Source of the DNA: Peptidiphaga gingivicola
GTDB lineage: Bacteria; Actinomycetota; Actinomycetes; Actinomycetales; Actinomycetaceae
Assembly: GCF_001652275.1 (NCBI RefSeq)
Contig: NZ_LVZK01000001.1
Coordinates: 1,798,001 to 1,862,000, forward strand
DNA length: 64,000 nt
Reading direction: 5' to 3'
The notes beneath the pieces are model-generated. The model saw only the letters and a program-made list of their open reading frames with translations, had not been told where the DNA came from and did not search any database. Position 1 is the first letter of the stretch; each line of letters begins with the position of its first letter. The translations under genes and the position numbers were made by a program. Below, piece by piece: positions 35,443 to 44,282 of this stretch.

Positions 35443-36381
35443 ATGAGAGAACGCACAGTGGGCGCCAGCGGCCTCGTCGTGGGGGCGGTCGGGCTCGGCA
35501 CACTCACCTGGGGCCGCGATACCGACGTCAAGGAGGCCAAGGGCCAGCTGGAGACGATTCTCGATTCCGGGGGAAATCTCATCGACACCTCGCCTGCCTT
35601 CGGCCAGGGCGCGGCGGAGTCTTGCGTCGGCGAGCTTCTCGACGTCGTCGTGGATCGCGAGTCCGTCGTGCTGTGCACGCGCGCCGGATTCGTTCCCGGC
35701 CCGACCGGGCTTCGATTCGGCGCGGGACGAGGGCCCATTCTCGACTCGGTGCGGGCCTCGCTCGAACGCCTCGGCACGAGCTACATCGACCTTCTGCTCG
35801 TCGCCTGCCCCGATCCGTTGGCGCCCGACGAGGAAACCGCCTCGGCTCTCGGATGGCTCATCGATCGCGGGATCGTCAGGTACATCGGGGTTCAGGAGTA
35901 CTCGTCGTGGCGCGCGGCGATCCTTGCCGAAAGGCTTCGGGCCGCCGGGCTTCCTCTCATCACCGCGGTTGAACGGGAGTATTCCCTCGTTTGCCGCGAC
36001 GTCGAGGCCGAGATCGTCCCCATGGCCTCTCACACGGGGATGGGCCTCCTCGCCTCTTCTCCGCTCGGCCGCGGAGTGCTCACCGGGAAGTACCGCCATT
36101 CGATCCCGCCGACGTCGCGCGCCGCCTCCGAGCACCTCGCCGCCTTCGTCGAGCCGTACCTCAACGAGAGGGCCCGCCGAATAGTCGAAGCGGTGGCGAA
36201 GGCAGCCGACGGCCTCGGGCGCACGCCCGCCGACGTCGCACTTTCATGGGTCGTCGGCAGGCCGGGTGTCACCGCCGCGATCGTCGGCGCGAGGACGGCT
36301 GCCCAGCTTCAGGCGACGGTTTCCCGGTGCAAGCCGCTCCCCGAGCTCGTTTCCGAGGCCCTGGCGGACATCAGCAACTGA
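35443..36381 (+). CDS. Aldo/keto reductase homologue with lost catalytic tetrad
   Basis: 312 residues with full AKR barrel layout (VGLGTLTWG, NLIDTSPAFGQG, RYIGVQEYSSW, LLASSPLGRGVLTGKY, GRTPADVALSWVVGRPGVTAAIVGARTAAQL). Of the D-Y-K-H tetrad only the aspartate remains: Tyr is Phe (DTSPAFGQG), Lys is Arg (VVLCTRAGF) and His appears as Ala (DLLLVACPDP). NADPH binding may be kept, but normal reductase chemistry is unlikely. It could be a regulatory or binding protein, or do other chemistry. Gene is intact and has normal codon use. Confidence 0.88.
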   Translation: MRERTVGASGLVVGAVGLGTLTWGRDTDVKEAKGQLETILDSGGNLIDTSPAFGQGAAESCVGELLDVVVDRESVVLCTRAGFVPGPTGLRFGAGRGPILDSVRASLERLGTSYIDLLLVACPDPLAPDEETASALGWLIDRGIVRYIGVQEYSSWRAAILAERLRAAGLPLITAVEREYSLVCRDVEAEIVPMASHTGMGLLASSPLGRGVLTGKYRHSIPPTSRAASEHLAAFVEPYLNERARRIVEAVAKAADGLGRTPADVALSWVVGRPGVTAAIVGARTAAQLQATVSRCKPLPELVSEALADISN

Positions 36382-36396
36382 CCCGCCGAGTCGGCC

Positions 36397-36846
36397 TTAA
36401 CCGTCGGCGCCTTCCTCCGAATCTTCCTCGTAGCTGCCGTCGTCAAAGTCGGCGTCGTCGAGGCCTTCCTCGTCTTCAAGCGTCTCGCCGTCTGTTTCCT
36501 CGTCGTCCTCGAGATCGTCTTCGTCTTCAAGGTCGTCGTCGAAGTCGCCGTCCTCGTCCAAATCGTCGTCGAGGTCGGCGTCGTCCTCGTCGTCCAGATC
36601 GAAGTCGTCGTAGTCGTCGTCGAAATCCTCGTCGTAGTCCTCGTCGTCGCCGTATACGTCCAAGGGAGCCTCGACTCCGTACCTGGTGAAAACGACGTCG
36701 TCGTAGACGATGTAGGCGTCGGCGAGAGCGTCGGCGGCCTCGGCGACGCTGGGCGCACTCGGGTCCTGCGCGGTCGAAGCGGCGAGATGAAAAGCTTCTA
36801 ACGCGCCGATCAGTCGATCGAGGGCAGAACGCGGGTTCATAGACAT
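36397..36846 (-). CDS. Highly acidic protein of unknown function
   Basis: 149 residues. A short folded N-terminus (MSMNPRSALDRLIGALEAFH, then a helix ending YDDVVFTRYG) is followed by an about 75-residue tail made almost only of Asp, Glu and a few hydrophobics (repeats of DDxDxDD). I believe similar small acidic proteins in actinobacteria are sometimes labelled primosomal protein, but I see nothing that supports a primosome role. The tail could bind cations or basic partners. It is convergent with the aldo/keto reductase homologue. Confidence 0.65.
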   Translation of the reverse strand: MSMNPRSALDRLIGALEAFHLAASTAQDPSAPSVAEAADALADAYIVYDDVVFTRYGVEAPLDVYGDDEDYDEDFDDDYDDFDLDDEDDADLDDDLDEDGDFDDDLEDEDDLEDDEETDGETLEDEEGLDDADFDDGSYEEDSEEGADG

Positions 36847-37214
36847 GCACTAAGGGTAACCCGACAAAGGCGACCTACGCCACACCATGAAACTTTCAAC
36901 GTTTTTGTCGCTTTCCAAATTCTCCGCTTTGCGCATGCAGCCTTCGAAGCCTCCGGCTTGCGAAGCTTCCGACGTCGTCGAACTTCGGGCGCCGTCGGCC
37001 CGCCAAGGTTCAGATCCAACCGTTTCGCCCGATTTCCAGCCGTGCGAAAGCGGCTTCGACCGCCTTTGCCCGCAGACGGCTCAGCCCGCCGTCAATTGCC
37101 AATGACTCAGCTCGCCATCAGGGGTAAAGTGAGCGGTGTGGGCCTCTGTACACAAGTCCACGTGTCGATGAGTTGCAGCCTGAAGAGTCGGTTCGAAAAT
37201 AAATTGGGAAATCC

Positions 37215-37266
37215 ATTTCAAGAATGAAATTGAATTCATTTCAAAATCGAATTGGGATCGATTTCA
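37215..37266. promoter_or_regulatory. Cluster of ATTTCA / TGAAAT boxes upstream of protease 1
   Basis: Four copies of the hexamer (37215-37220, inverted at 37225-37230, 37238-37243, 37261-37266) occur in a locally AT-rich patch; two form TGAAAT-N7-ATTTCA. They lie 85-135 bp upstream of the protease 1 ATG and could be a regulator-binding array. The rest of the gap 36847-37349 shows no gene; a TTGACT at about 37273 could be a -35 element but I see no convincing -10. Confidence 0.4.
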
Positions 37267-37349
37267 GCGATTGACTTCCGGATCGCTTTAGGGAGACGGC
37301 CAAACTCATATCATGTAAAGAAGGCATGTATCACTCGAAGGGAGCGGAC

Positions 37350-40300
37350 ATGATACGCAGAAGAAAATGGAGGGCGCGCGTCGGCCTTGTCTCGGCGATG
37401 GCCGTCATAGGCGCGGGGGCTTTGGCCCCGCAGGCGGCCCACGCCGAGGGCACGCCCAAGCCGCCCGGCCCCAGCGGCGCCCAACAAGACGACGGCGGCC
37501 AAAAGCAGGCCGGCGGAGCCGCACGACAGAAAAACAAAGACGAGATTCGGCAGAGGCTTCAGACCCTGAAGAGCAAGGCACACGCCTCCCCCGGGTTCGC
37601 CGGCAAGTGGTTCGTCCAATTCTCCGAAAAACCCACCATCAAGGGCGGGTCGGCCAAGACAATCGCGGCCCAGCAGAAAACCTTCAGCTCAACAGCCCCG
37701 AAGGACGTCAAAGTCACCGATTCCTATTCGAAAGTCTGGAACGGGGTCGCCGTCAAGGCCGAAGACAAAGACCTGGGCAAAATACTCAAAGCCAAAAACG
37801 TCAAAGCCGTCTTCCCCGTCCTGACCGTCCAGAAACCGGAAGAACCCGCTCAGAAGCCCGAGCAGAAGAACGGCGTCAAGCCCACCCTTTTCACGGCCGG
37901 AGACCTCACGGGCGTCCCTTACGCCCGCAAAGAGCTGGGGTTGACGGGCAAGGGTGTCAAGATCGGGATCATCGACACCGGCATCGACATCGACCACCCC
38001 GCCTTCGGCGGATCGGGCGTGCCCGGATCGGCGGCCTTCCCCACGTCCAAGGTCGTCGCCGGATACGACTTCGTCGGCGACAAATTCAACAATGACAGCA
38101 GTTCCGGCACCTACAACCCCAATCCGAAGCCCGACCCGGTTCCCAACGACTGCGACAATCACGGAACTCATGTGGCCAGCATCGCCGCCGGAAACGACGC
38201 CGCCAAGAAATTCAAAGGCGTCGCCCCCGACGCCAAGCTCGGCGCCTACCGAGTCTTTGGATGCGACGGCTATACCCGAGACGACGTCATACTCGCGGCG
38301 ATGGAGCGCGCAACCAAGGACGGCATGGACGTGGTCAACATGTCCTTGGGCGGCAACTTTGTGTCGTGGCCCAATTATCCGACGTCGGCCGCCGCCGACG
38401 CCATGGCCGACTCGGGCATCGTCGTCGCAGCCTCGGCGGGAAACTCGCGCGCTAAGGGAATTTTCGCCAATGGCGACCCTTCCGTAGCGCACAAGGCAAT
38501 CAGCGTCGGCTCTGTTGACAATACCCATACGCGTTCCTTTGCTTTCAAGGGCCCCGACGGAAAACTCGTTGCCTACAACGCTTTAAAGGGAAGCCCGGAA
38601 GCGCCCGCCGCCGGAAAACTGGAGCTCGCAGCTTACCCCGACGGGAAGAAGACAGGCGGCGTCGACCTTCCCGGCACGCCTTTCAAAGGCAAAGCCGTCC
38701 TCGTTTCCCGCGGAAGCACCAAGTTTCACGAAAAGGCTTTGGCTGCCCAGAACGACGGCGCGGCAGCGGTGATCATCTACAACAATGAAGAGGGAGCCCT
38801 TATGGCAGAAGCCACGGGCGAACCCGCCATCCGGATTCCAACGGTCGGCATCACTCAAGCCGAGGGCGCGAAGCTTGAGGCGGCTGCGGCGGCGGGTTCG
38901 GCCTCGATCGAATGGACGCGCGAGGAGGTTGTGAGCGCGAATTCCAACGGAGGCGCGCTTTCCGATTTCTCGTCTTTCGGCTTGGCGGCGGATCTGACGG
39001 TCAAGCCGGACGTCCTCGCCCCGGGAGGCAATATCTTCGCCGCGATCCCGATCAAAAAGCAAGGCGAACGGGGATATGCAGTCTATTCCGGCACGTCGAT
39101 GGCCTCTCCGCACGCGGCCGGCGCCGCGGCGTTGCTGTTGCAGTCGAATACGGCGCTGAATCCCGGCGACGTCCGCACGGTCCTGCAAAACACCGCGAAG
39201 CCGCTCGACCTGCGCAATCCCGAGGCCCTGAAATTGGACGCATCGACGAAAGGCAAAGAACCAGTCCATCTCCAGGGGGCGGGGTTGATCAATGTTCCTG
39301 CGGCTGTGGCTCAGGCCCATTCGCATGCGAAGGTCACCTCGGATGCCGTGCCGAGCACGGTGACCCCGTCGAAGGTCTCCTTGGGCGACACGGACTCAAA
39401 CGATCCGACCGAACTGACGATTGCCAACCGGTCAAACAAGGAGGTCACCTACACACTCTCCTCCGACGTCAGCCCCGTCGGCACCGCCGGACCCAACCAA
39501 TTCCCCAGCTATTTTGCCGGATTGAACACGAAGGTGTCCTTCTCGGCGAAAACGGTCACGGTCCCGGCCAACTCCACACGGACGGTCAAGGCCACGGTCA
39601 CCCCGCCGAGCACCTACACCGACAAAGGAACGGCCAAGAAACTTCCCTGGCCCACCATCTACGGCGGATACCTCGTGCTGAAAGGCTCGAACAACACCGT
39701 CCAACACATCCCCTTCGCAGGCCTAAACGCCGACTACGAATCACTCGGATTCCTCCGTTCTGAGTGGACGGCGAACGACCTGCCGCCCAACGAGCCGCCG
39801 AGCGACGATTATGCGGGCAAGTTGTACATAGAGCCGAATCTGGCCTTCGTTTCATCCTGCCCGAGCGGCCGCGTCCTGGACGCCGAATGCCCTGACGCCA
39901 CGCTGTCGCTTGTTTCAAATGACGATCACAAATATTCGATGAACGGATACGACGTTCCCAACGTCGTCATGCACGTCGAGAATCCCGTCTCGAAACTCGA
40001 GGTGGCCGCCTATCACGCGAACGCAGACGGCTCGAAAGGCAAGCCCGCAGGCAAGGACAATATCGTCTTCCGGTCTGATGGAGTGGGAGCCGACATCTCT
40101 GTTTGGAGCTACGCTTGGGACGGGACGGTTGCCTCAGGCAACGGGAAGGCTCCCGTTCCTGACGGGCGGTATGTTTTGGAGGTGACCGCGACCAAGGGAA
40201 CAGGCCACGCCCAAAACGGCAAGAACACCGATGTGTTCACATCCCGGCCCTTCGTCGTCCGATCCAACCCCGGAACCACGCCAAGCCCAACGGCATCGCC

Positions 40301-40469
40301 GACGCCGAGCCCAACCGCCTCCCCCGGCCAGACGTCCACACCGACGCCAAGCCCAACAGCCAGCCCGTCCTCGTCGTCTGACCCGACGACGTCGCCGACG
40401 GCAGACCGAACCCCGTCGGCGAAACCGACGAGCACACTCGAAGGCGGTGCGCCGCGCACACGCAGGTGA
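37350..40469 (+). CDS. Secreted subtilisin-like serine protease 1 (S8, PA-domain)
   Basis: 1039 residues from the ATG preceded by AAGGGAG (MIRRRKWRARVGL). Signal peptide ends at about AHA-EG (residue 32); an I9-type propeptide follows (GKWFVQFSEKP ... NVKAVFPV). Catalytic triad: Asp209 (IIDTGIDIDHP), His271 (NHGTHVAS), Ser583 (GTSMASPHA). A PA domain is inserted between His and Ser (about 410-525), and a Fn3/C5a-peptidase-like region follows. The tail is Pro/Ser/Thr-rich and ends GGAPRTRR; no LPxTG anchor, so the enzyme is probably released or held non-covalently. First of three paralogues; large blocks are almost identical in DNA to protease 2. A 12-bp hairpin follows the stop. Confidence 0.93.
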   Translation: MIRRRKWRARVGLVSAMAVIGAGALAPQAAHAEGTPKPPGPSGAQQDDGGQKQAGGAARQKNKDEIRQRLQTLKSKAHASPGFAGKWFVQFSEKPTIKGGSAKTIAAQQKTFSSTAPKDVKVTDSYSKVWNGVAVKAEDKDLGKILKAKNVKAVFPVLTVQKPEEPAQKPEQKNGVKPTLFTAGDLTGVPYARKELGLTGKGVKIGIIDTGIDIDHPAFGGSGVPGSAAFPTSKVVAGYDFVGDKFNNDSSSGTYNPNPKPDPVPNDCDNHGTHVASIAAGNDAAKKFKGVAPDAKLGAYRVFGCDGYTRDDVILAAMERATKDGMDVVNMSLGGNFVSWPNYPTSAAADAMADSGIVVAASAGNSRAKGIFANGDPSVAHKAISVGSVDNTHTRSFAFKGPDGKLVAYNALKGSPEAPAAGKLELAAYPDGKKTGGVDLPGTPFKGKAVLVSRGSTKFHEKALAAQNDGAAAVIIYNNEEGALMAEATGEPAIRIPTVGITQAEGAKLEAAAAAGSASIEWTREEVVSANSNGGALSDFSSFGLAADLTVKPDVLAPGGNIFAAIPIKKQGERGYAVYSGTSMASPHAAGAAALLLQSNTALNPGDVRTVLQNTAKPLDLRNPEALKLDASTKGKEPVHLQGAGLINVPAAVAQAHSHAKVTSDAVPSTVTPSKVSLGDTDSNDPTELTIANRSNKEVTYTLSSDVSPVGTAGPNQFPSYFAGLNTKVSFSAKTVTVPANSTRTVKATVTPPSTYTDKGTAKKLPWPTIYGGYLVLKGSNNTVQHIPFAGLNADYESLGFLRSEWTANDLPPNEPPSDDYAGKLYIEPNLAFVSSCPSGRVLDAECPDATLSLVSNDDHKYSMNGYDVPNVVMHVENPVSKLEVAAYHANADGSKGKPAGKDNIVFRSDGVGADISVWSYAWDGTVASGNGKAPVPDGRYVLEVTATKGTGHAQNGKNTDVFTSRPFVVRSNPGTTPSPTASPTPSPTASPGQTSTPTPSPTASPSSSSDPTTSPTADRTPSAKPTSTLEGGAPRTRR
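39089..39755 (+). repeat. 667-bp block shared with protease 2 (copy A)
   Basis: By direct reading this stretch equals 42668-43334 with one difference seen (T at 39132, C at 42711). It begins at the Ser-motif codons and ends inside the C-terminal region, where the two genes abruptly diverge. Confidence 0.9.
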
Positions 40470-40498
40470 GGTAAAACAAGATCCTTCAGCACAGAGTG

Positions 40499-40534
40499 AG
40501 TGGTCGTGACTCCGGATTCGGGGTCACGACCACT
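40499..40534 (+). terminator. Hairpin after protease 1
   Basis: 12-bp perfect arms (40499-40510, 40523-40534) around a 12-nt loop, 30 bp after the stop codon; only a short T stretch follows, so termination efficiency is uncertain. Confidence 0.65.
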
Positions 40535-40683
40535 TCCATGCAAGCAGCGGGCGATCCAGGCGCTCATATAACAGAGCCTGAACTCCAAGCAGCAAAATTG
40601 ACCGTATCTTAAAACTGCAACCGTTTTTCCCCGCCCTCCGATTTAGTCGCTTAAATCAAAGACTGTTGATCATTAAAACATAA

Positions 40684-40712
40684 CTGACAAAGGACGTGAA
40701 AAGTCATAGAAT
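40684..40712 (+). promoter_or_regulatory. Putative promoter of protease 2
   Basis: CTGACA and TAGAAT are separated by 17 bases in an AT-rich part of the gap 40535-40940. It would give a leader of about 220 nt before the ATG at 40941. No gene is seen in the leader. Confidence 0.5.
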
Positions 40713-40940
40713 GATCTCGCGGGCGCTTACGCACGCACCCGCATTGTCATTGAGCACCGGACCGCCGAGCCGGCCAAGGCGGCAAGCGCCGAAGCCGATT
40801 CGGACAAGCTTTCGGACCTGTTCCGGCAAGCTTTCCGATGGGCTCAGAGGGAAAGAAGATTCCAAATCGCTTCGGACGTCAAGTCTTCTGAACCGGTTCC
40901 TGGAGACGGGCGGGCTCGCACTGCAAGCAAGGGAGCGGAC

Positions 40941-43900
40941 ATGATACGCAGAAGAAAATGGAGGGCGCGCGTCGGCCTTGTCTCGGCGATGGCCGTCATA
41001 GGCGCGGGGGCTTTGGCCCCGCAGGCTGCCCACGCCGAGGGCACGCCCAAGCCGCCCGGCCCCAGCGGCGCCCAACAAAAGACAGGCAACCAAAAGAAAG
41101 CCGACGCCGCCCAGAAGAACAAAGACGTTCAACAGAGGCTTCAGGCCCTGAAGGGCAAGGCGCACGCCTCCCCCGGGTTCGCCGGCAAGTGGTTCGTGCA
41201 ATTCGCCGAGAAGCCCGCCTTGAAGGGCGGGGCGACAAAGACGATCGCGGCTCAGCAAAGAGTATTCCGCAATGCGGCCCCGAAAGACGTCAAAGTCACC
41301 GACTCCTACTCGAAGGTCTGGAACGGGGTCGCCGTCAAGGCCGAAGACAAAGACCTGGACAAGATACTCAAAGCCAAAAACGTCAAAGCCGTCTTCCCCG
41401 TCCTGGCGTCCAAGCCTCCGAAGGAACCCGCTCAGAAAGAAGACGGCAAACCGAATCTCAACGTCTCGGGAGAGCTCACAGGGGTCACGGAGGCCAGAAA
41501 CAAGCTGGGGTTGACGGGCAAGGGTGTCAAGATCGGGATCATCGACACCGGCATCGACATCGACCACCCCGCCTTCGGCGGATCGGGCGTGCCCGGATCG
41601 GCGACCTTCCCCACGTCCAAGGTCGTCGCCGGATACGACTTCGTCGGAGACGAATACAACGGCAGTTCCTCCTCTGAAAAATACAATCCGGTGCCTAAAC
41701 CCGATCCACTTCCCAAAGACTGCATGGGCCATGGAACTTCCGTGGCTAGCATCGCCGCCGGAAACGACGCCGCCAAGAAATTCAAAGGAGTCGCCCCCGA
41801 CGCCAAGCTCGGCGCATACAAGATCGCCGGATGCGAAGGCGGATTCGATTCAGACGTTTTGCTCGCGGCGATGGAGCGCGCAACCAAGGACGGCATGGAC
41901 GTGGTCAACATGTCCTTGGGCCTCCCATTCGCGTCGTGGCCCAATTACCCTGTCGCTACGGCAGCGGACGCCATGGCCGACTCGGGCATCGTCCTGACCT
42001 CCGCAGCTGGAAACGAGGGAGAATCGGGAGTTTTCTCCACCAACACCCCCTCCGTAGCGCGCAAGGCAATCAGCGTCGGCTCAGTGGACAGCGGCGAGAT
42101 ATCATCAAACACCTTCAGGGGCCCCGACGGAAAACTCGTGCCTTACGATAGTGTGGCGGGAAGCCCATGGCCGCCTACTGCTGGAAAAGTCGAACTCGCA
42201 ACCTACCCTGACGGGAAGAAGACAGGCGGCGTCGACCTTCCCGGCACGCCTTTCAAAGGCAAAGCCGTCCTCGTTTCCCTCGGAGGCAATGCTGCTGCTG
42301 ATCAGAAGTTTGCAGCGGCGGAAAAGGACGGCGCAGCAGCAGTCGTCTTCTACGACGAATCAGATTCTATCGCACCGGTTTTTAAGATTGCGGAAGGCAA
42401 ACCCGGGCCAAAACTTCCGGTCATCCAGATCAAGTACGCCGAAGCTAAAAAGCTGGAAACGACAATTGCTGCCGGATCTGCCTCAATCGAATGGACAGAC
42501 GAGGAATTTGCGATTCGCCGTGAAGACGGTGGGTTAGTCGCCTTCAGTTCGTCTTTCGGCTTGGCGGCGGATCTGACGGTCAAGCCGGACGTCCTCGCCC
42601 CAGGCGAAAGCGTCTACGTCGCTATCCCGACAAAGAAACAGGGAGACAACGCATATCGCTTCAGATACGGCACGTCGATGGCCTCTCCGCACGCGGCCGG
42701 CGCCGCGGCGCTGCTGTTGCAGTCGAATACGGCGCTGAATCCCGGCGACGTCCGCACGGTCCTGCAAAACACCGCGAAGCCGCTCGACCTGCGCAATCCC
42801 GAGGCCCTGAAATTGGACGCATCGACGAAAGGCAAAGAACCAGTCCATCTCCAGGGGGCGGGGTTGATCAATGTTCCTGCGGCTGTGGCTCAGGCCCATT
42901 CGCATGCGAAGGTCACCTCGGATGCCGTGCCGAGCACGGTGACCCCGTCGAAGGTCTCCTTGGGCGACACGGACTCAAACGATCCGACCGAACTGACGAT
43001 TGCCAACCGGTCAAACAAGGAGGTCACCTACACACTCTCCTCCGACGTCAGCCCCGTCGGCACCGCCGGACCCAACCAATTCCCCAGCTATTTTGCCGGA
43101 TTGAACACGAAGGTGTCCTTCTCGGCGAAAACGGTCACGGTCCCGGCCAACTCCACACGGACGGTCAAGGCCACGGTCACCCCGCCGAGCACCTACACCG
43201 ACAAAGGAACGGCCAAGAAACTTCCCTGGCCCACCATCTACGGCGGATACCTCGTGCTGAAAGGCTCGAACAACACCGTCCAACACATCCCCTTCGCAGG
43301 CCTAAACGCCGACTACGAATCACTCGGATTCCTCTACTCCAAATGGACCTACGGCGACGCAGTTCCCGAAGACACTCGCGAAGAGACGGGACACGAACCC
43401 ACGGATCCCCTGAACATACAGCCAAGCCTAGGCGTCGTTTCATCCTGTCCGAACGGCCGCGTCGTAAAAATCGAATGCGGAGACAGTCAAGCGGACTACG
43501 CTCCGGTGGAGGAAAACGACCATGTGTACTCGATGAAGGGGTACGACGTGCCTCGTGTGATCATGCACGTCGAGAATCCCGTCTCGAAACTCGAGGTGGC
43601 CGCCTATCACGCAAACGCGGACGGCTCGAAAGGCAAGCCCATAGCCAAAGACAACATCGTCTTCAGCTTGAATGGATACGGGTTCAAGCCCGGCATCACG
43701 GACATCGGCTGGGACGGGACGGTTGCCTCAGGCAATGGGAAGGCTCCCGTTCCTGACGGGCGGTATGTTTTGGAGGTGACCGCGACCAAGGGAACAGGCC
43801 ACGCCCAAAACGGCAAGAACACCGATGTGTTCACATCCCGGCCCTTCGTCGTCCGATCCAACCCCGGAGCCACGCCAAGCTCAACGGCATCGCCGACGCC

Positions 43901-44075
43901 GAGCCCAACCGCCTCCCCCGGCCAGACAGCCTCGCCGACGGCAAACCCAACGGCCAAACCGACATCGTCCGTCAAACCGACGGGGCAGGCCGCCCCGTCG
44001 CCGTCGGGATCGCAGCGTCCCACAGCGACCCCTCCAGCCGGATCCGCGAAAACATCGCAGCACGCCCGCAAATAA
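40941..44075 (+). CDS. Secreted subtilisin-like serine protease 2 (S8, PA-domain)
   Basis: 1044 residues with the same plan as protease 1: identical signal peptide start MIRRRKWRARVGLVSAMAVI, I9 propeptide, Asp202 (IIDTGIDIDHP), His264 (GHGTSVAS), Ser579 (GTSMASPHA), PA insert and C-terminal Fn3-like domains, then a Pro/Ser/Thr-rich tail ending KTSQHARK without a sortase motif. The usual HGTH is HGTS here, a change next to but not in the triad. The PA-insert region and the cassette at about residues 800-860 differ strongly from protease 1; the latter cassette (SKWTYGD, SSCPNGRVV, DHVYSMKGYDVPRV) is closer to protease 3. RBS AAGGGAG. Confidence 0.93.
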   Translation: MIRRRKWRARVGLVSAMAVIGAGALAPQAAHAEGTPKPPGPSGAQQKTGNQKKADAAQKNKDVQQRLQALKGKAHASPGFAGKWFVQFAEKPALKGGATKTIAAQQRVFRNAAPKDVKVTDSYSKVWNGVAVKAEDKDLDKILKAKNVKAVFPVLASKPPKEPAQKEDGKPNLNVSGELTGVTEARNKLGLTGKGVKIGIIDTGIDIDHPAFGGSGVPGSATFPTSKVVAGYDFVGDEYNGSSSSEKYNPVPKPDPLPKDCMGHGTSVASIAAGNDAAKKFKGVAPDAKLGAYKIAGCEGGFDSDVLLAAMERATKDGMDVVNMSLGLPFASWPNYPVATAADAMADSGIVLTSAAGNEGESGVFSTNTPSVARKAISVGSVDSGEISSNTFRGPDGKLVPYDSVAGSPWPPTAGKVELATYPDGKKTGGVDLPGTPFKGKAVLVSLGGNAAADQKFAAAEKDGAAAVVFYDESDSIAPVFKIAEGKPGPKLPVIQIKYAEAKKLETTIAAGSASIEWTDEEFAIRREDGGLVAFSSSFGLAADLTVKPDVLAPGESVYVAIPTKKQGDNAYRFRYGTSMASPHAAGAAALLLQSNTALNPGDVRTVLQNTAKPLDLRNPEALKLDASTKGKEPVHLQGAGLINVPAAVAQAHSHAKVTSDAVPSTVTPSKVSLGDTDSNDPTELTIANRSNKEVTYTLSSDVSPVGTAGPNQFPSYFAGLNTKVSFSAKTVTVPANSTRTVKATVTPPSTYTDKGTAKKLPWPTIYGGYLVLKGSNNTVQHIPFAGLNADYESLGFLYSKWTYGDAVPEDTREETGHEPTDPLNIQPSLGVVSSCPNGRVVKIECGDSQADYAPVEENDHVYSMKGYDVPRVIMHVENPVSKLEVAAYHANADGSKGKPIAKDNIVFSLNGYGFKPGITDIGWDGTVASGNGKAPVPDGRYVLEVTATKGTGHAQNGKNTDVFTSRPFVVRSNPGATPSSTASPTPSPTASPGQTASPTANPTAKPTSSVKPTGQAAPSPSGSQRPTATPPAGSAKTSQHARK
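42668..43334 (+). repeat. 667-bp block shared with protease 1 (copy B)
   Basis: Counterpart of 39089-39755, constant offset of 3579 bp with no gap, one base different by eye. Confidence 0.9.
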
Positions 44076-44147
44076 GAAAGGAAAAACTAGGCGCAACATT
44101 CCTGAATTAAGGCAATAGAATAGTAGAAGACAAATCAATATATAACG

Positions 44148-44183
44148 AGTTGCCGTGGCCTCAAATTTGAGGCCACGGCAACT
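44148..44183 (+). terminator. Perfect 36-bp palindrome after protease 2
   Basis: Bases 44148-44165 are the exact reverse complement of 44166-44183; the RNA would fold into a long stem closed around AAUU. It lies 72 bp after the stop and 99 bp before protease 3, and should end transcription of protease 2 in the forward direction. The rest of 44076-44282 shows only the ribosome site of protease 3. Confidence 0.75.
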
Positions 44184-44282
44184 TACATGAAATTAACCGT
44201 TGATTCCGGAACCGATCGCACAGATAATTGACTCTGGGTAGCCTGACTCACCAACAGGCCCTGAAAATGAAGGGAAATATCC

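Noticed and set aside
36397-36758. Thr-rich frame (TTTTSIWTTRTTPT type) inside the acidic gene
   Set aside because: It is the frame-shifted reading of the Asp/Glu repeat codons, not a separate protein.
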